Below, one piece after another: positions 1-8,657 of a stretch of 64,000 nucleotides of DNA. How positions within the stretch are numbered: the stretch's first letter is position 1; each line of letters starts with the position of its first letter. A model generated the notes under the pieces. That model worked only from the letters and a program-made list of their open reading frames with translations, was not told the origin of the DNA and ran no database searches. Both the position numbers and the translations under genes were made by a program. Origin of the DNA: Chryseosolibacter sp036402075 (GTDB taxonomy: Bacteria; Bacteroidota; Bacteroidia; Cytophagales; Cyclobacteriaceae); the NCBI GenBank assembly GCA_036402075.1, contig DASWTP010000201.1:1-64000 (forward strand), written 5' to 3'.

Positions 1-40
1 GGCTGACGCATGTATAAAAACTATTCCTCTTGAAGCCGCG

Positions 41-1279
41 CTAAAGTTCTTCGAACCGAGGCGACAACAAGTTTACGAGTGGTTGCCGCTGGATAAAGTC
101 GCCAATGAAAAGATATTCAACATAAGCGAAAAGCATATCGCGTCTGATTTTATTGGCAGCCATCTCAAGCTTGACGATACTCTGGTCAAATTTCAGACGG
201 ACAACCGGATCGCCTCCTTTCAACGTTTGGAGCGTTGACACAACGTTGTCGTTGCGCAGGGCGCTGATCTTGTTTTGTAAATTCAGAAAACGTTGGAAAA
301 AGAAATTCACTCGTTCATGCAAGATCATCTTGTCTACCTTGTCTTCCGATTGCGCTTCCTCCAGGTCAAACGTGGCATCGATCATGTCAAGTTTCCGTTT
401 TGCCATATCGCCTTTATTCGGATTGAATATGGGTATTGTAATGCCACCGGAGACGTTAAATGGCGTACGGTTCTGTTCAACACGTCTGTTGTCAAACTCC
501 GCCTGCAAAAAACCGATGTTGATATTAGCTTTCTCGAGTGCGTACTCCTGCTCGGCCAGGCGGATTTTCTGTTGTTGGTAGGCGATCAACCTTGACTGGA
601 TTGCACGGGAATCTAAACTGTCAACCACTCGTTTCATTTGTTCTGGTGAAACGACCTGCGTTGCACTCCAGTCCATCCGCTTATTGAAGGCTGGTTGGTA
701 TACCCGGGCGATCGAAAACTTTTCATCCGCGAGGAGCAAATTGATTTCGTCCAGCTCCGTCTCTTCATCGAGCTTTTTTAGCTGAAGGTCCACATATTCG
801 TCAGCATCAAAAAAGCTACTGCCCATCTGCTTCTGCAGCACCGCGATCTGGTCTGAAATCGATTTGACGAGGTTAGCTTTGAAGGTGACGAGTTCAGTGA
901 GGTATATGTATTCGATGACGCGAACGTAGCGCGCCTGGAGCGCAGTCTTAAGTATAAATTCACTTTCAAGCCCAAGCGAACTCCGGTACTCACGGAAGTA
1001 ACGATTGTTGTTCCTTACTTCCCAGGGATTTGCTGGCGTAACACGGATCGCATACTCCTGTTGATTTGCTAACAGCTCGCGATTTTGCGTGCGAAGTTCG
1101 AGACGCTGCAGGTAAGGCAACCGATATGTTCTTTGTTCGAGAAATCGCTTTTGCTCATTGAACGTCCGCACCTCGGGATCCTCGAGTGCCGATTTGATAA
1201 ATTCAGACACAGTCACCTGCCCGAAGGTGACGATGCTAAGAAATAACTGGCACAGCAGAAGAAGAGGAATGCGCATCAT
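41..1279 (-). CDS. TolC-like outer-membrane efflux protein
   Basis: 412 aa, last gene of a four-gene minus-strand operon. Residues 1-20 are a signal peptide ending FGQ, as expected for a periplasmic or outer-membrane protein. The rest is largely helical and coiled-coil-like, and a segment near residues 270-300 (VSGGITIPIFNP followed by a lysine-rich stretch) has the look of the beta-hairpin entry found in TolC/OEP proteins. Length is slightly short for TolC (usually 420-480 aa). Its start overlaps the stop of the HlyD-like gene in an ATGA arrangement, so translation is coupled; a second ATG is the next codon. Inferred role: outer-membrane channel partner of the upstream adaptor. Family call rests on pattern and context, not on a search. 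Confidence 0.72.
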   Translation of the reverse strand: MMRIPLLLLCQLFLSIVTFGQVTVSEFIKSALEDPEVRTFNEQKRFLEQRTYRLPYLQRLELRTQNRELLANQQEYAIRVTPANPWEVRNNNRYFREYRSSLGLESEFILKTALQARYVRVIEYIYLTELVTFKANLVKSISDQIAVLQKQMGSSFFDADEYVDLQLKKLDEETELDEINLLLADEKFSIARVYQPAFNKRMDWSATQVVSPEQMKRVVDSLDSRAIQSRLIAYQQQKIRLAEQEYALEKANINIGFLQAEFDNRRVEQNRTPFNVSGGITIPIFNPNKGDMAKRKLDMIDATFDLEEAQSEDKVDKMILHERVNFFFQRFLNLQNKISALRNDNVVSTLQTLKGGDPVVRLKFDQSIVKLEMAANKIRRDMLFAYVEYLFIGDFIQRQPLVNLLSPRFEEL

Positions 1280-2265
1280 CGTATGAGGACTTTTTCACCG
1301 CTGGCAAGGTTGTTACGCGGATCGATCTCAATAAAGACTTCACGACCGAATGCTTTCACCGCTGTTGACTTCTGAAGAATGTCAGGTAGCATCACCACAG
1401 CACCGTATCCGATCACCCGTCCAGATGTTGAATTCGACTTGTGCTCGAACGACTGAACGTTTACCGAAGAGCCCACTGGCAACTCTGTTTTGTTTCCCAC
1501 CAGGTAACCGGTCACGGAAACTGGATGAACAGGATTGATCGACAGCAAGGGCGTGAACGCCTCAATTTGTTCACCGGCTTTCACAAAGACGTTTCCTACA
1601 ACACCATCGGCAGATGCCACCTTTCTGAGGTTCTGTCTTTCCTTCCGTAAAACGTCAAGTTCTTTCTCGAGTAATACGATCTGATTTGCCAGCAGGCCTT
1701 GCTCGGTCTTTTCGCCTTGTGCAAGTGCATTTGATTTGATGGCCGTTGCCTCCTCGAGTTTCTTTTTTTGCTGACGAAGCGCATTTATTCGCACACGTAT
1801 GGGGTCATCCGGGCTCACCGTGTCTTTGGCGTTCGTAAAACTTCGTGTCAGTTGCTGATTCAAACGGAGTTCCCCTTCTGCTTCGAGGAGTTCAGAGTTG
1901 ATCTTTTCAATTTCTATTTGTTGTTCGGCCCGCATGAACGCGATATCCGAACTTGAGAGTTTCACTTTCTCCGACTGCTCGGATTTCAGCACATCGATGC
2001 GATTCACAAGTTTTCCGATCTCGATATCAAGAGCGCTGCTCGAAAGTTCCACCAACAGGTCGCCAGCCTTGATTTGCTGCCCCGGGTTAACGTGCACAGC
2101 CCTGATCATCGAAGCACGCTCGGCATTCAGTTTATATTCATTGCCTTGTGTCAGGCCGACTGAAGAGTGTCCGGTGCCGTGAAAAAATTTGACATTAATG
2201 AATAACAATCCGGCCAGAAGCATCAACACAAGCAGATAATAACCATTGAAGGATGAGCTCTTCAT
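1276..2265 (-). CDS. HlyD-family membrane fusion (periplasmic adaptor) protein
   Basis: 329 aa. A single N-terminal membrane anchor (about residues 8-28) is followed by a lipoyl-like half (residues 45-75, GQQIKAGDLLVEL), a long coiled-coil hairpin (about 80-215) and the second lipoyl half and barrel (DGVVGNVFVKAGEQIEAFTPLLSI, then GYLVGNKTELPVGSSV). This is the standard order for adaptors that bridge an inner-membrane transporter and a TolC channel. The start lies 1 nt after the DUF4956 stop and the stop overlaps the TolC-like start, so three genes are translationally linked. No ABC, RND or MFS transporter gene accompanies it in the window; the membrane protein in the operon is the DUF4956 protein. 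Confidence 0.88.
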   Translation of the reverse strand: MKSSSFNGYYLLVLMLLAGLLFINVKFFHGTGHSSVGLTQGNEYKLNAERASMIRAVHVNPGQQIKAGDLLVELSSSALDIEIGKLVNRIDVLKSEQSEKVKLSSSDIAFMRAEQQIEIEKINSELLEAEGELRLNQQLTRSFTNAKDTVSPDDPIRVRINALRQQKKKLEEATAIKSNALAQGEKTEQGLLANQIVLLEKELDVLRKERQNLRKVASADGVVGNVFVKAGEQIEAFTPLLSINPVHPVSVTGYLVGNKTELPVGSSVNVQSFEHKSNSTSGRVIGYGAVVMLPDILQKSTAVKAFGREVFIEIDPRNNLASGEKVLIR

Positions 2266-2266
2266 G

Positions 2267-2938
2267 TCACAAATTGATTAATTCATTCACCGTAATCTTC
2301 AACTGAGAAATTCCCTCGATCGTTTTTAGTGCTTCCATCATTTCGACAGTATCCGCATCTTTCCGCAAGGAGATGCCAAACTGGTACCGCATCAGGTTTT
2401 CTTTGTCGAGTTGAATCGTCACCTGTCTCCATTCGACACAGTATTCCTTTACGATTGGTAAAACCTGGCTGAGATTGCCGGAATCCTTGAGGGCAAAGAA
2501 TAAATTGTGATTTTGTGTGAAGCTCTTGAAGGGTGAGAAATGGAGAACGAAGGCCACCGTGCAGAACAATAACGTCCCAATAAATGAAATTGTAAAACCG
2601 TATACGCCAATAGCAAGTCCGGTGCTAAGGGCAGCAAATAGGAAAAGTACATCTCGTGGATCCGCAATTCTCGTTCTGAAACGGATGATGGCCATGGCTC
2701 CGAACACTCCGAGTCCACGCGCCAGGCTATCTCCGATCGCCATCATGACCAGCGTGGTGACCAGCGCTCCGAGAACAAGAGATTGGAAAAAATTCTTAGG
2801 ATAGTAGTCGCCCGTGAAGGTCAGCCTGTGCGTAATTGCCACCAGCGACCCAAGCACAAACGCCCAGAGAAATGCATAACCGATGTTGACAATCTCAGGA
2901 AATTCATAAACAGGACCGTCAGGAAATAATTCAAACAT
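2267..2938 (-). CDS. DUF4956 family multi-pass membrane protein
   Basis: 223 aa with about four hydrophobic segments between residues 18 and 135, including the family-typical stretch GDSLARGLGVFGAMAIIRFRT and the following RDVLFLFAAL. The C-terminal 85 residues form a soluble domain that resembles a small regulatory (ferredoxin-like) fold by its alternating strand/helix pattern. DUF4956 has no assigned biochemical role; in other bacteria it is found near polyphosphate polymerase (VTC) and CotH genes. Here it sits between a lamin-tail lipoprotein and an HlyD/TolC pair, which suggests it is the inner-membrane component of an export or envelope complex (inference). Confidence 0.85.
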   Translation of the reverse strand: MFELFPDGPVYEFPEIVNIGYAFLWAFVLGSLVAITHRLTFTGDYYPKNFFQSLVLGALVTTLVMMAIGDSLARGLGVFGAMAIIRFRTRIADPRDVLFLFAALSTGLAIGVYGFTISFIGTLLFCTVAFVLHFSPFKSFTQNHNLFFALKDSGNLSQVLPIVKEYCVEWRQVTIQLDKENLMRYQFGISLRKDADTVEMMEALKTIEGISQLKITVNELINL

Positions 2939-2967
2939 GGAATAAGTTAATAAAAACTTGCGAAAGC

Positions 2968-4218
2968 TTAGTTAGGCTGACCCGGTGTCGAGGGATTAAA
3001 CAATTGCCAGGTCGATCCACCGTTTGGCAATCTTCCCATCGACACATTTCCAGCTTGTGGGCCAAATGTGATGCTGTCAATCTTGCGGCCGTCTTTGTAG
3101 TAAAGACCAACAGCTTCGCCATCACCACTCAACCCGAAATCGAGATGCAGTTCGCCCTGGCTTCGGTTGTTATCAGCCCAGATCAACAGATATCCACCTG
3201 GTGGAATCGTTGTCTTTGCCGGGTTGGTGTTTTTGATCCGGCTGTTAAACGGATTTGCTAAGTCATCGGACAAATAGAATTCAGCAATATTTACCGCGGT
3301 TGCGCCATTATTTCGGATCTCAATCCAGTCATCGAACTCCTGCGTTCCGCCATCGGTGTCTGCGCAACAGGAAATATTCAATGCCATAAACTCGTTTATC
3401 ACGAGCTCGGGAAGTGGATCGTTGTTCAACAGGTATGTATAATAGTCCGCAGGTGCATCGAAAGGTGCCCTTGAAACAACGCTTCCGCTATTGGTGACTT
3501 CTACATAATAGTCAATTGTGCCAGTTCCATTTAAAGCAGGAATCACTGCAGAATAAGTCGTCCCGTTGGCGGTCATTGGCGCACTGGAAAACGCCCCTCC
3601 ATTGATGCGATGAAAAAGCTTAGCAGAAGTTACGTTGGCCGGATTCAGGATTTCAACGCTTACAGTCACGTTTTCCGTGAGTGTCGGAACCAGCGGGGCT
3701 CTTGAAATTTTGCTGATGATGGTACCGACCACCTCACCGTTGGACCCCGCTTTTGTTGCAGCGCCTGAGATCTTAAAAGTTGTGTTTCCATCAGGATAAC
3801 GTCCGTAAGACTGCCCGTTTGCAAGCGCGGGGAATTCCACTTTGTCAATCACGTTGCCTTCAATATTTTCGAGGTACACCGTTTCCCCTACTGAACTTAA
3901 CTTAAAATTAGTAAACAGGCCTGTGCCCGTGTCATCACATACAAGAATCAAATATGATTTGGCAGCGATTTCCGTGTTGGCCGGCAGGGTGTACTTGTTT
4001 GAAGGATCATCGTAGATCTTGTAGCCTGTCAAATCCTTTGCTTCGTTAGCAGCATTATAAAGCTCGATCCAATCATCGCCCGAAGATGCATACAATTCGT
4101 TGATATAAATCTGCTCGTCCTTCGTCACCTGGGGTTCCTTTTCCGCAGGCTTACACGATAGCAGAGATACCACTCCGGCAACGAACATGACAGCGCTAAC
4201 GAAAATACGGTTGGACAT
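2968..4218 (-). CDS. Lipoprotein with two lamin-tail domains
   Basis: 416 aa from the ATG at 4218; a TTG 12 nt upstream is in frame, but the ATG gives a cleaner signal (MSNRIFVSAVMFVAGVVSLLSC) with a lipobox, so a lipidated, surface or periplasmic protein. Two lamin-tail (LTD) domains are visible: residues about 35-150 (IYINELYASSGDDWIELYNA ... VEFPAL) and about 265-410 (LVINEFMALN ... DDWIEIRN ... SITFGPQ). Between them is an Ig-like segment. LTD domains in bacteria are extracellular adhesion or binding modules and occur with CotH, VTC and DUF4956 genes. First gene of the export-like operon; 29 bp separate it from the DUF4956 gene. Confidence 0.85.
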   Translation of the reverse strand: MSNRIFVSAVMFVAGVVSLLSCKPAEKEPQVTKDEQIYINELYASSGDDWIELYNAANEAKDLTGYKIYDDPSNKYTLPANTEIAAKSYLILVCDDTGTGLFTNFKLSSVGETVYLENIEGNVIDKVEFPALANGQSYGRYPDGNTTFKISGAATKAGSNGEVVGTIISKISRAPLVPTLTENVTVSVEILNPANVTSAKLFHRINGGAFSSAPMTANGTTYSAVIPALNGTGTIDYYVEVTNSGSVVSRAPFDAPADYYTYLLNNDPLPELVINEFMALNISCCADTDGGTQEFDDWIEIRNNGATAVNIAEFYLSDDLANPFNSRIKNTNPAKTTIPPGGYLLIWADNNRSQGELHLDFGLSGDGEAVGLYYKDGRKIDSITFGPQAGNVSMGRLPNGGSTWQLFNPSTPGQPN

Positions 4219-4301
4219 AACTTTCAACAATACTCCAATGTTACCTGTATTTTACCGAAATGTAAAATTGGCAGGCACGACTCAACCAAAAAAATCAGAA
4301 A

Positions 4302-5117
4302 CTACCGGGAGAACCGGATGTTTTCGTGGCGAGCTCTTACGAACATGAAAACGCCATAGGCAATCAAACCAAGCGCTACCACGCCCATCAGCAGGTTGCC
4401 GAAATTGTGTTGAAGAAAATCAAACGCTTCGCGGGTGCCGTTCGCCTCGCTGGGATTGGAATCAACAGCAGCACGGACCAAAAAATATCCGATAATGGAA
4501 AAAACAAGTCCGCGTGCCGCATAGCCTATCATGCCCGCCTTTTCAAACGCATCATGAAAGTTGGCGCGATAAAGCTGCACGTGCTTCATAAATTTGCGGC
4601 TCACGCCTAGATAGATCTGATAAATTCCCACCCCGATTATAACCAGGCCTGCTATTCCTACAATCCACTCGCCCATGGGGTAGCTCATAATTTTACTGAC
4701 AAAGAACTCGCGTTTGTTACCGCTACCAGGATTACCCATGGCAAGCTTAGTGGCGTAAACGATCAAGGAACCATAAATGATTGCGCTTGAAAGGTAGTTG
4801 AGCCGAGTGGCAATTCCCTTTGCATCACTTCCTTTATTTTCGGTGTCGAAAAATGCCTGGAAGATTCTCAGCATGACGTAACCAGCCATACCCAGCGCGA
4901 TCGCAATCAACAAAATTTTTCCAAAGGGCTGCTCGTATACAACTTTGAATGCTTCTGTCTTGTCGCCTTTTTCAGCGCTGAGCCCAAGCGCGGCAAGTAC
5001 GGTGAGCACGCCCATTAAACAATAAACAATTCCAATGGATGCAAATCCAAAACGCGCAAAACGCTGAAGCAACCGCTCTTTGTCGTAGGTGATACCGGTT
5101 TTTGAAAACGTATTCAT
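4302..5117 (-). CDS. DUF1206 membrane protein
   Basis: 271 aa with six predicted membrane helices arranged as three pairs, each pair beginning with an ARFGFASIGIVYCLMGV-like or AARGLVFSIIGYF motif. That internal threefold repeat is characteristic of DUF1206, whose function is unknown. The last residues are basic (FVRARHENIRFSR), consistent with a cytoplasmic tail. It lies 53 bp downstream of the sulfurtransferase gene on the same strand and may be co-transcribed with it. Confidence 0.88.
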   Translation of the reverse strand: MNTFSKTGITYDKERLLQRFARFGFASIGIVYCLMGVLTVLAALGLSAEKGDKTEAFKVVYEQPFGKILLIAIALGMAGYVMLRIFQAFFDTENKGSDAKGIATRLNYLSSAIIYGSLIVYATKLAMGNPGSGNKREFFVSKIMSYPMGEWIVGIAGLVIIGVGIYQIYLGVSRKFMKHVQLYRANFHDAFEKAGMIGYAARGLVFSIIGYFLVRAAVDSNPSEANGTREAFDFLQHNFGNLLMGVVALGLIAYGVFMFVRARHENIRFSR

Positions 5118-5170
5118 GCATACTCTAATTCAAAAAAGTATGCCATCCGCCCGTTTCAATGCTACGGCTG

Positions 5171-6046
5171 CTAAGGATTCTTTTGAGTTTTCTCCATCGG
5201 GAGCGCTTCAATTCTGCTCCACTCCTGCATCGAACCGTCATACAATTTCATGTTGTAGCCCAGCATTCGCCCAGCCATGTAAACCACACTTGCCGTTTGT
5301 CCAATAAAACAATAGACGACAAGCTCTTTATCCTTTGCTGCAACGGGTGTGAAATAGGTTTGTAATTCCGGCAGCGGTTTATAAAGATTGTTAGCATCCA
5401 CCAGGTCCATAAAGGGAATATTCTTTGCACCGGTGATGTGTCCATCGCGCGGATTACCTGTTGGCTCTCCATCGTAAAAGCGAGTTGCGCGCGCATCAAC
5501 CACAATGCCGTTAGCAGAAGACAAGGTTTTCAAGACGTATTCTTTGTTAACGATGAGATCCCCCAGCTTAATCTTCACATTGCCTTTTTTTACAGAAGGC
5601 ACCAGGGTTGTAACGGGGTTGCCGGCTTTTTTCCATTGTTCCAGGCCTCCGTTCAGAAACGATACCCTGCCTCTCAGCCCGAGATGTTCGAGCGTGAGAA
5701 ACAACCGTGCTGTGCTGCTCACCTCGTTGCGGATATGACACAGTATAATGTGCGAGTCGCTGTTGACGCCCAGGTCGCGTAATACGTCTGTTGCCTTTTC
5801 AAGATCGGGGACGTTTAGTGCACCCTCTGGCGAATCCGGGCCGAGCCATCCGGGCCAAAGATAGCGGGCGCCTTCGATGTGTTCGCGATCATAGTCAAAC
5901 TTGAGGAAACTCGTTTGGAGCAAAACAATTTTCGGATCGGAAAGATTGGCCTTAAGCCACTCGACCTCTACCAGTATGGGCTTGTCCTCACCCCTTGTGA
6001 GGGATGCTGTGGCTGCAAACATGAAAACGAGCATTAATTTTTTCAT
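5171..6046 (-). CDS. Exported thiosulfate/mercaptopyruvate-type sulfurtransferase
   Basis: 291 aa from the ATG at 6046, chosen because it gives a clean signal peptide (MKKLMLVFMFAATASLTRGE); longer in-frame starts put 13 unlikely residues ahead of it. Two rhodanese domains: the N-terminal one (about 25-140) is non-catalytic (ILCHIRNE region), the C-terminal one (about 160-285) carries the active-site Cys246 in CFIGQTAS and the DARATRFYDGEP entry motif. Such enzymes move sulfane sulfur to thiophilic acceptors such as cyanide; secreted two-domain forms are common in Bacteroidota. The true donor cannot be told from sequence. Confidence 0.88.
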   Translation of the reverse strand: MKKLMLVFMFAATASLTRGEDKPILVEVEWLKANLSDPKIVLLQTSFLKFDYDREHIEGARYLWPGWLGPDSPEGALNVPDLEKATDVLRDLGVNSDSHIILCHIRNEVSSTARLFLTLEHLGLRGRVSFLNGGLEQWKKAGNPVTTLVPSVKKGNVKIKLGDLIVNKEYVLKTLSSANGIVVDARATRFYDGEPTGNPRDGHITGAKNIPFMDLVDANNLYKPLPELQTYFTPVAAKDKELVVYCFIGQTASVVYMAGRMLGYNMKLYDGSMQEWSRIEALPMEKTQKNP

Positions 6047-6135
6047 AACAAAAAGTTTACAGGTAATATGAGCAAATAGATTCAACTCACCGCTGACCTC
6101 AAGTCAGAAAAATGAAATTAGCACGAATTGCACAG

Positions 6136-7059
6136 CTATTTCTGGCGCGAAATGCCGTATCGATATTGATCTGGCGAAACTGAGAACTGGCGCCTGAAAA
6201 GTCTGGTGAACGAAGAAGGATCTTTCCACCCTACCTGACGACAGATGTCACTTACTTTTCCGCCTTCTTTTAGCAGTGTGCATGCTTTCTCCAACCGAAG
6301 CTTTATCAAATATTGATAGGGCGAAAGCGTAAATACTTCTGCGAAAAGTCTTTTGTAATGGAAGGTCGAGAGGCAGGCAACCCGCGCCAAATCCTCCACG
6401 GTGATATCGGAAGCAAAATTTTCCGCGAGGTGCTCAAGGGACCAGTGAAGTCTCCTATACACTTCCAGCCGGGTTGACATTCGCGACTTCTTAATCGAGA
6501 TAATTTCTTTGCGGACGCCCAATTGCCTTCGCACCAGTTCGAGGAGCAGTTCCTCCAGCGCCTCATCAACGCGGACCTCATCTTCCAGTGCGGTTAGCTT
6601 ATCTACACTATTACGCAATGCCAAATCGAGCAGGTATGTTTTTTCTAAGAAGTTCACTTTGCCTTCAGGCGTTTTAAACGGCTCGTCAAGCAATTGTTTT
6701 TCGACTGTGTTGAGGCCCTGCAGCAACTTATCAGCAAGGCCCACCTGAAACGCAATTGTAACCATGCGATTGGGCGAACACGAATTCGCCAGGGTCTTGA
6801 AAGACTGACCTTCATTGAGCAACAAGTATTTCTCGGGTGAGATCGTATAAGCACGCGATGGCGTTCTATAGACTTGACGATCATCAAGGTTGAAATTCAA
6901 GGACAAGCGGGTGACATGCCAATCGCACTCTTCGAAAGCCTTTCCATGAATAAAGAATATTCCGCTCTTAAGAGCATTCATGTCAGCGCTATGCCGGGAA
7001 CAATATAGCTCTCCCTTCTTTTTTGCTAATGAACAATATGGACAGTCAGAGTCGTTCAT
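6136..7059 (-). CDS. AraC-family transcriptional regulator with N-terminal Cys/His cluster
   Basis: 307 aa. The C-terminal 100 residues hold the double helix-turn-helix of AraC regulators (ITVEDLARVACLSTFHYKRLF and KVSDICRQVGWKDPSSFTRLF, ending FSVSPDQYR). The N-terminal half is a cupin-like sensor (TISPEKYLLLNEGQSF). Unusual is the extreme N-terminus: Cys6, Cys9, Cys20 and His23 are spaced like a small zinc-binding knuckle. It stands alone between the sulfurtransferase and the PAS kinase genes, all on the minus strand. The ligand is unknown. Confidence 0.9.
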   Translation of the reverse strand: MNDSDCPYCSLAKKKGELYCSRHSADMNALKSGIFFIHGKAFEECDWHVTRLSLNFNLDDRQVYRTPSRAYTISPEKYLLLNEGQSFKTLANSCSPNRMVTIAFQVGLADKLLQGLNTVEKQLLDEPFKTPEGKVNFLEKTYLLDLALRNSVDKLTALEDEVRVDEALEELLLELVRRQLGVRKEIISIKKSRMSTRLEVYRRLHWSLEHLAENFASDITVEDLARVACLSTFHYKRLFAEVFTLSPYQYLIKLRLEKACTLLKEGGKVSDICRQVGWKDPSSFTRLFRRQFSVSPDQYRYGISRQK

Positions 7060-7169
7060 GCCACCCAGCGCTCAATTATTATACCGATTGCATTTTGGTT
7101 GTCAGTAGAACCCGTTTCGGCCAAGAACTGATCGGGCATGGAACGCCCCTTGTCCGATTTCGAAACAAT

Positions 7170-8657
7170 TCAATAATTGGTGCTCCGTAGGTTTGGCAAC
7201 TTCAAGATCACACCGCTACCGATTCCGTGCGAGGATTTCAGCAAAATCCGACCACCTAATTTTTCGATCATGTTTTTTACAAGATAAAATGCAAGCCCAG
7301 AGCCTGTTGTGTTATCCGCCCCGCCAAAGAATGATTCAAAAACATCTTGCCGCACCTGGAGTGATGTATTTTCACGACTTTCCTCTAATTGAATCGTAGC
7401 CGCACTTGGCTCCACTTCAATTGTAATTTTAACCTTTGGGTTTTCGGAGAAGTCAAGGTGCTGGAAAACGCTCGCGAACGTATTTCGCAGGATACTGGAT
7501 AAACGGTTTCGATCCGACAAAAATGGCACTTCCTGATTGATCACGCAGCTGTATCTAACAAACTTTGAATTTTCAAGATAGGTCAAACTGTCAATCACCG
7601 ATGAAATTGTTTTCTCGAAGTCAATCTCATCGGCTGAAATGCCTACCTGATGCTCGCGCGAATAGGTAATCACGTTAGTGACGAAATTATCAAGTCTCTT
7701 AACCGTGGTTTCTATGGTGTCGAGCAAGCTCATGTCTTTGACGTAATCCCGATTCATAATTTTAATAACGCTGATAATTGACAACAAGGGTGCACGCAGG
7801 TCGTGCGACACGCCATAGAGGAAGTTATCAATCTCACTGCCTAATTTTTGCATCTCGCGTAATTCGTTTCGTTGTCGTTTGCCTTCGATTTCCTTTCGGG
7901 TGATGTCAGTAATTGAAATTGTCAGTCCCACAATGCGCTGGTCGACAATCGCTGGGTTAATTGTAGTCTCGTTGATCTTTTCTTCACCGTTCATGTTCAT
8001 GCGGTCAACATGCGATGTTTTCACTTTATTCTGGAATGCGTTGCTAAGCCTGTCGTGCCACTCCTGTCGCAGGCCGTACATCCCTTCCGGCAGCAATTCA
8101 ATGAAATTCTTCCCAGGGCGCAATGTAACGTTATACCCATTGAAAAAGTGACTGACAGCATTGTCGTTAAAGTCAACCAATTCCATGCGATCATTGACTA
8201 GCCAAATAGACGGATCGAGCGAATTCAGGATAGTGCGTAAGGTGGCCTCCTGCTGAAGGATCTTACTTTGATGAACTTTGGCTGCACTGATATTCCTGGA
8301 AAAAATTGAAACGAATTGATCGTTGCCTAGTCGCACCGCCTTATAGTAAATTTTCCAGGCGAAAGTCTGGTCGTTCGATTCGAGTTGTTCTTCATCGCTG
8401 ACGGACAAGCCCTTTAATGCTGCCTGGCAGCGAATTCGCCATCGATCGGCTACACGCGGAGCTACCGCTTGCATGGCATCAAAAAGTTTATCGCCCTTGC
8501 GAAGATGAAGGTCGTAGGCTTCAAGGAAAGCCCAGTAAAAGCCCGGGTTCAGCGAAACGATTGTAAACTCCTTATCCAAAATAAGGATATTCGACTCAGC
8601 ATTTTCAATGATGGTCTCGTAAAAGCTCGACAGTAAAAAGTTTTCAACGGTTGTCAT
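7170..8657 (-). CDS. PAS-domain sensor histidine kinase, cytoplasmic, with degenerate ATP-binding domain
   Basis: 495 aa, no membrane segment or signal peptide. Two PAS domains (about 15-125 and 140-255) precede a HisKA helix pair with the phospho-acceptor His285 in GVSHDLRAP. The C-terminal HATPase region is atypical: the N box reads ILRNTFASVFQHLD, keeping Asn391 but not the usual NAxKF sequence, and the place of the DxGxG G1 motif (about 422-430) reads QLEESRENT. The G2 region (TGSGLAFYLVKNMIEKLGG) is intact. It may bind ATP poorly or act as a scaffold; alternatively the divergence is tolerated. No response regulator is adjacent. Confidence 0.87.
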   Translation of the reverse strand: MTTVENFLLSSFYETIIENAESNILILDKEFTIVSLNPGFYWAFLEAYDLHLRKGDKLFDAMQAVAPRVADRWRIRCQAALKGLSVSDEEQLESNDQTFAWKIYYKAVRLGNDQFVSIFSRNISAAKVHQSKILQQEATLRTILNSLDPSIWLVNDRMELVDFNDNAVSHFFNGYNVTLRPGKNFIELLPEGMYGLRQEWHDRLSNAFQNKVKTSHVDRMNMNGEEKINETTINPAIVDQRIVGLTISITDITRKEIEGKRQRNELREMQKLGSEIDNFLYGVSHDLRAPLLSIISVIKIMNRDYVKDMSLLDTIETTVKRLDNFVTNVITYSREHQVGISADEIDFEKTISSVIDSLTYLENSKFVRYSCVINQEVPFLSDRNRLSSILRNTFASVFQHLDFSENPKVKITIEVEPSAATIQLEESRENTSLQVRQDVFESFFGGADNTTGSGLAFYLVKNMIEKLGGRILLKSSHGIGSGVILKLPNLRSTNY

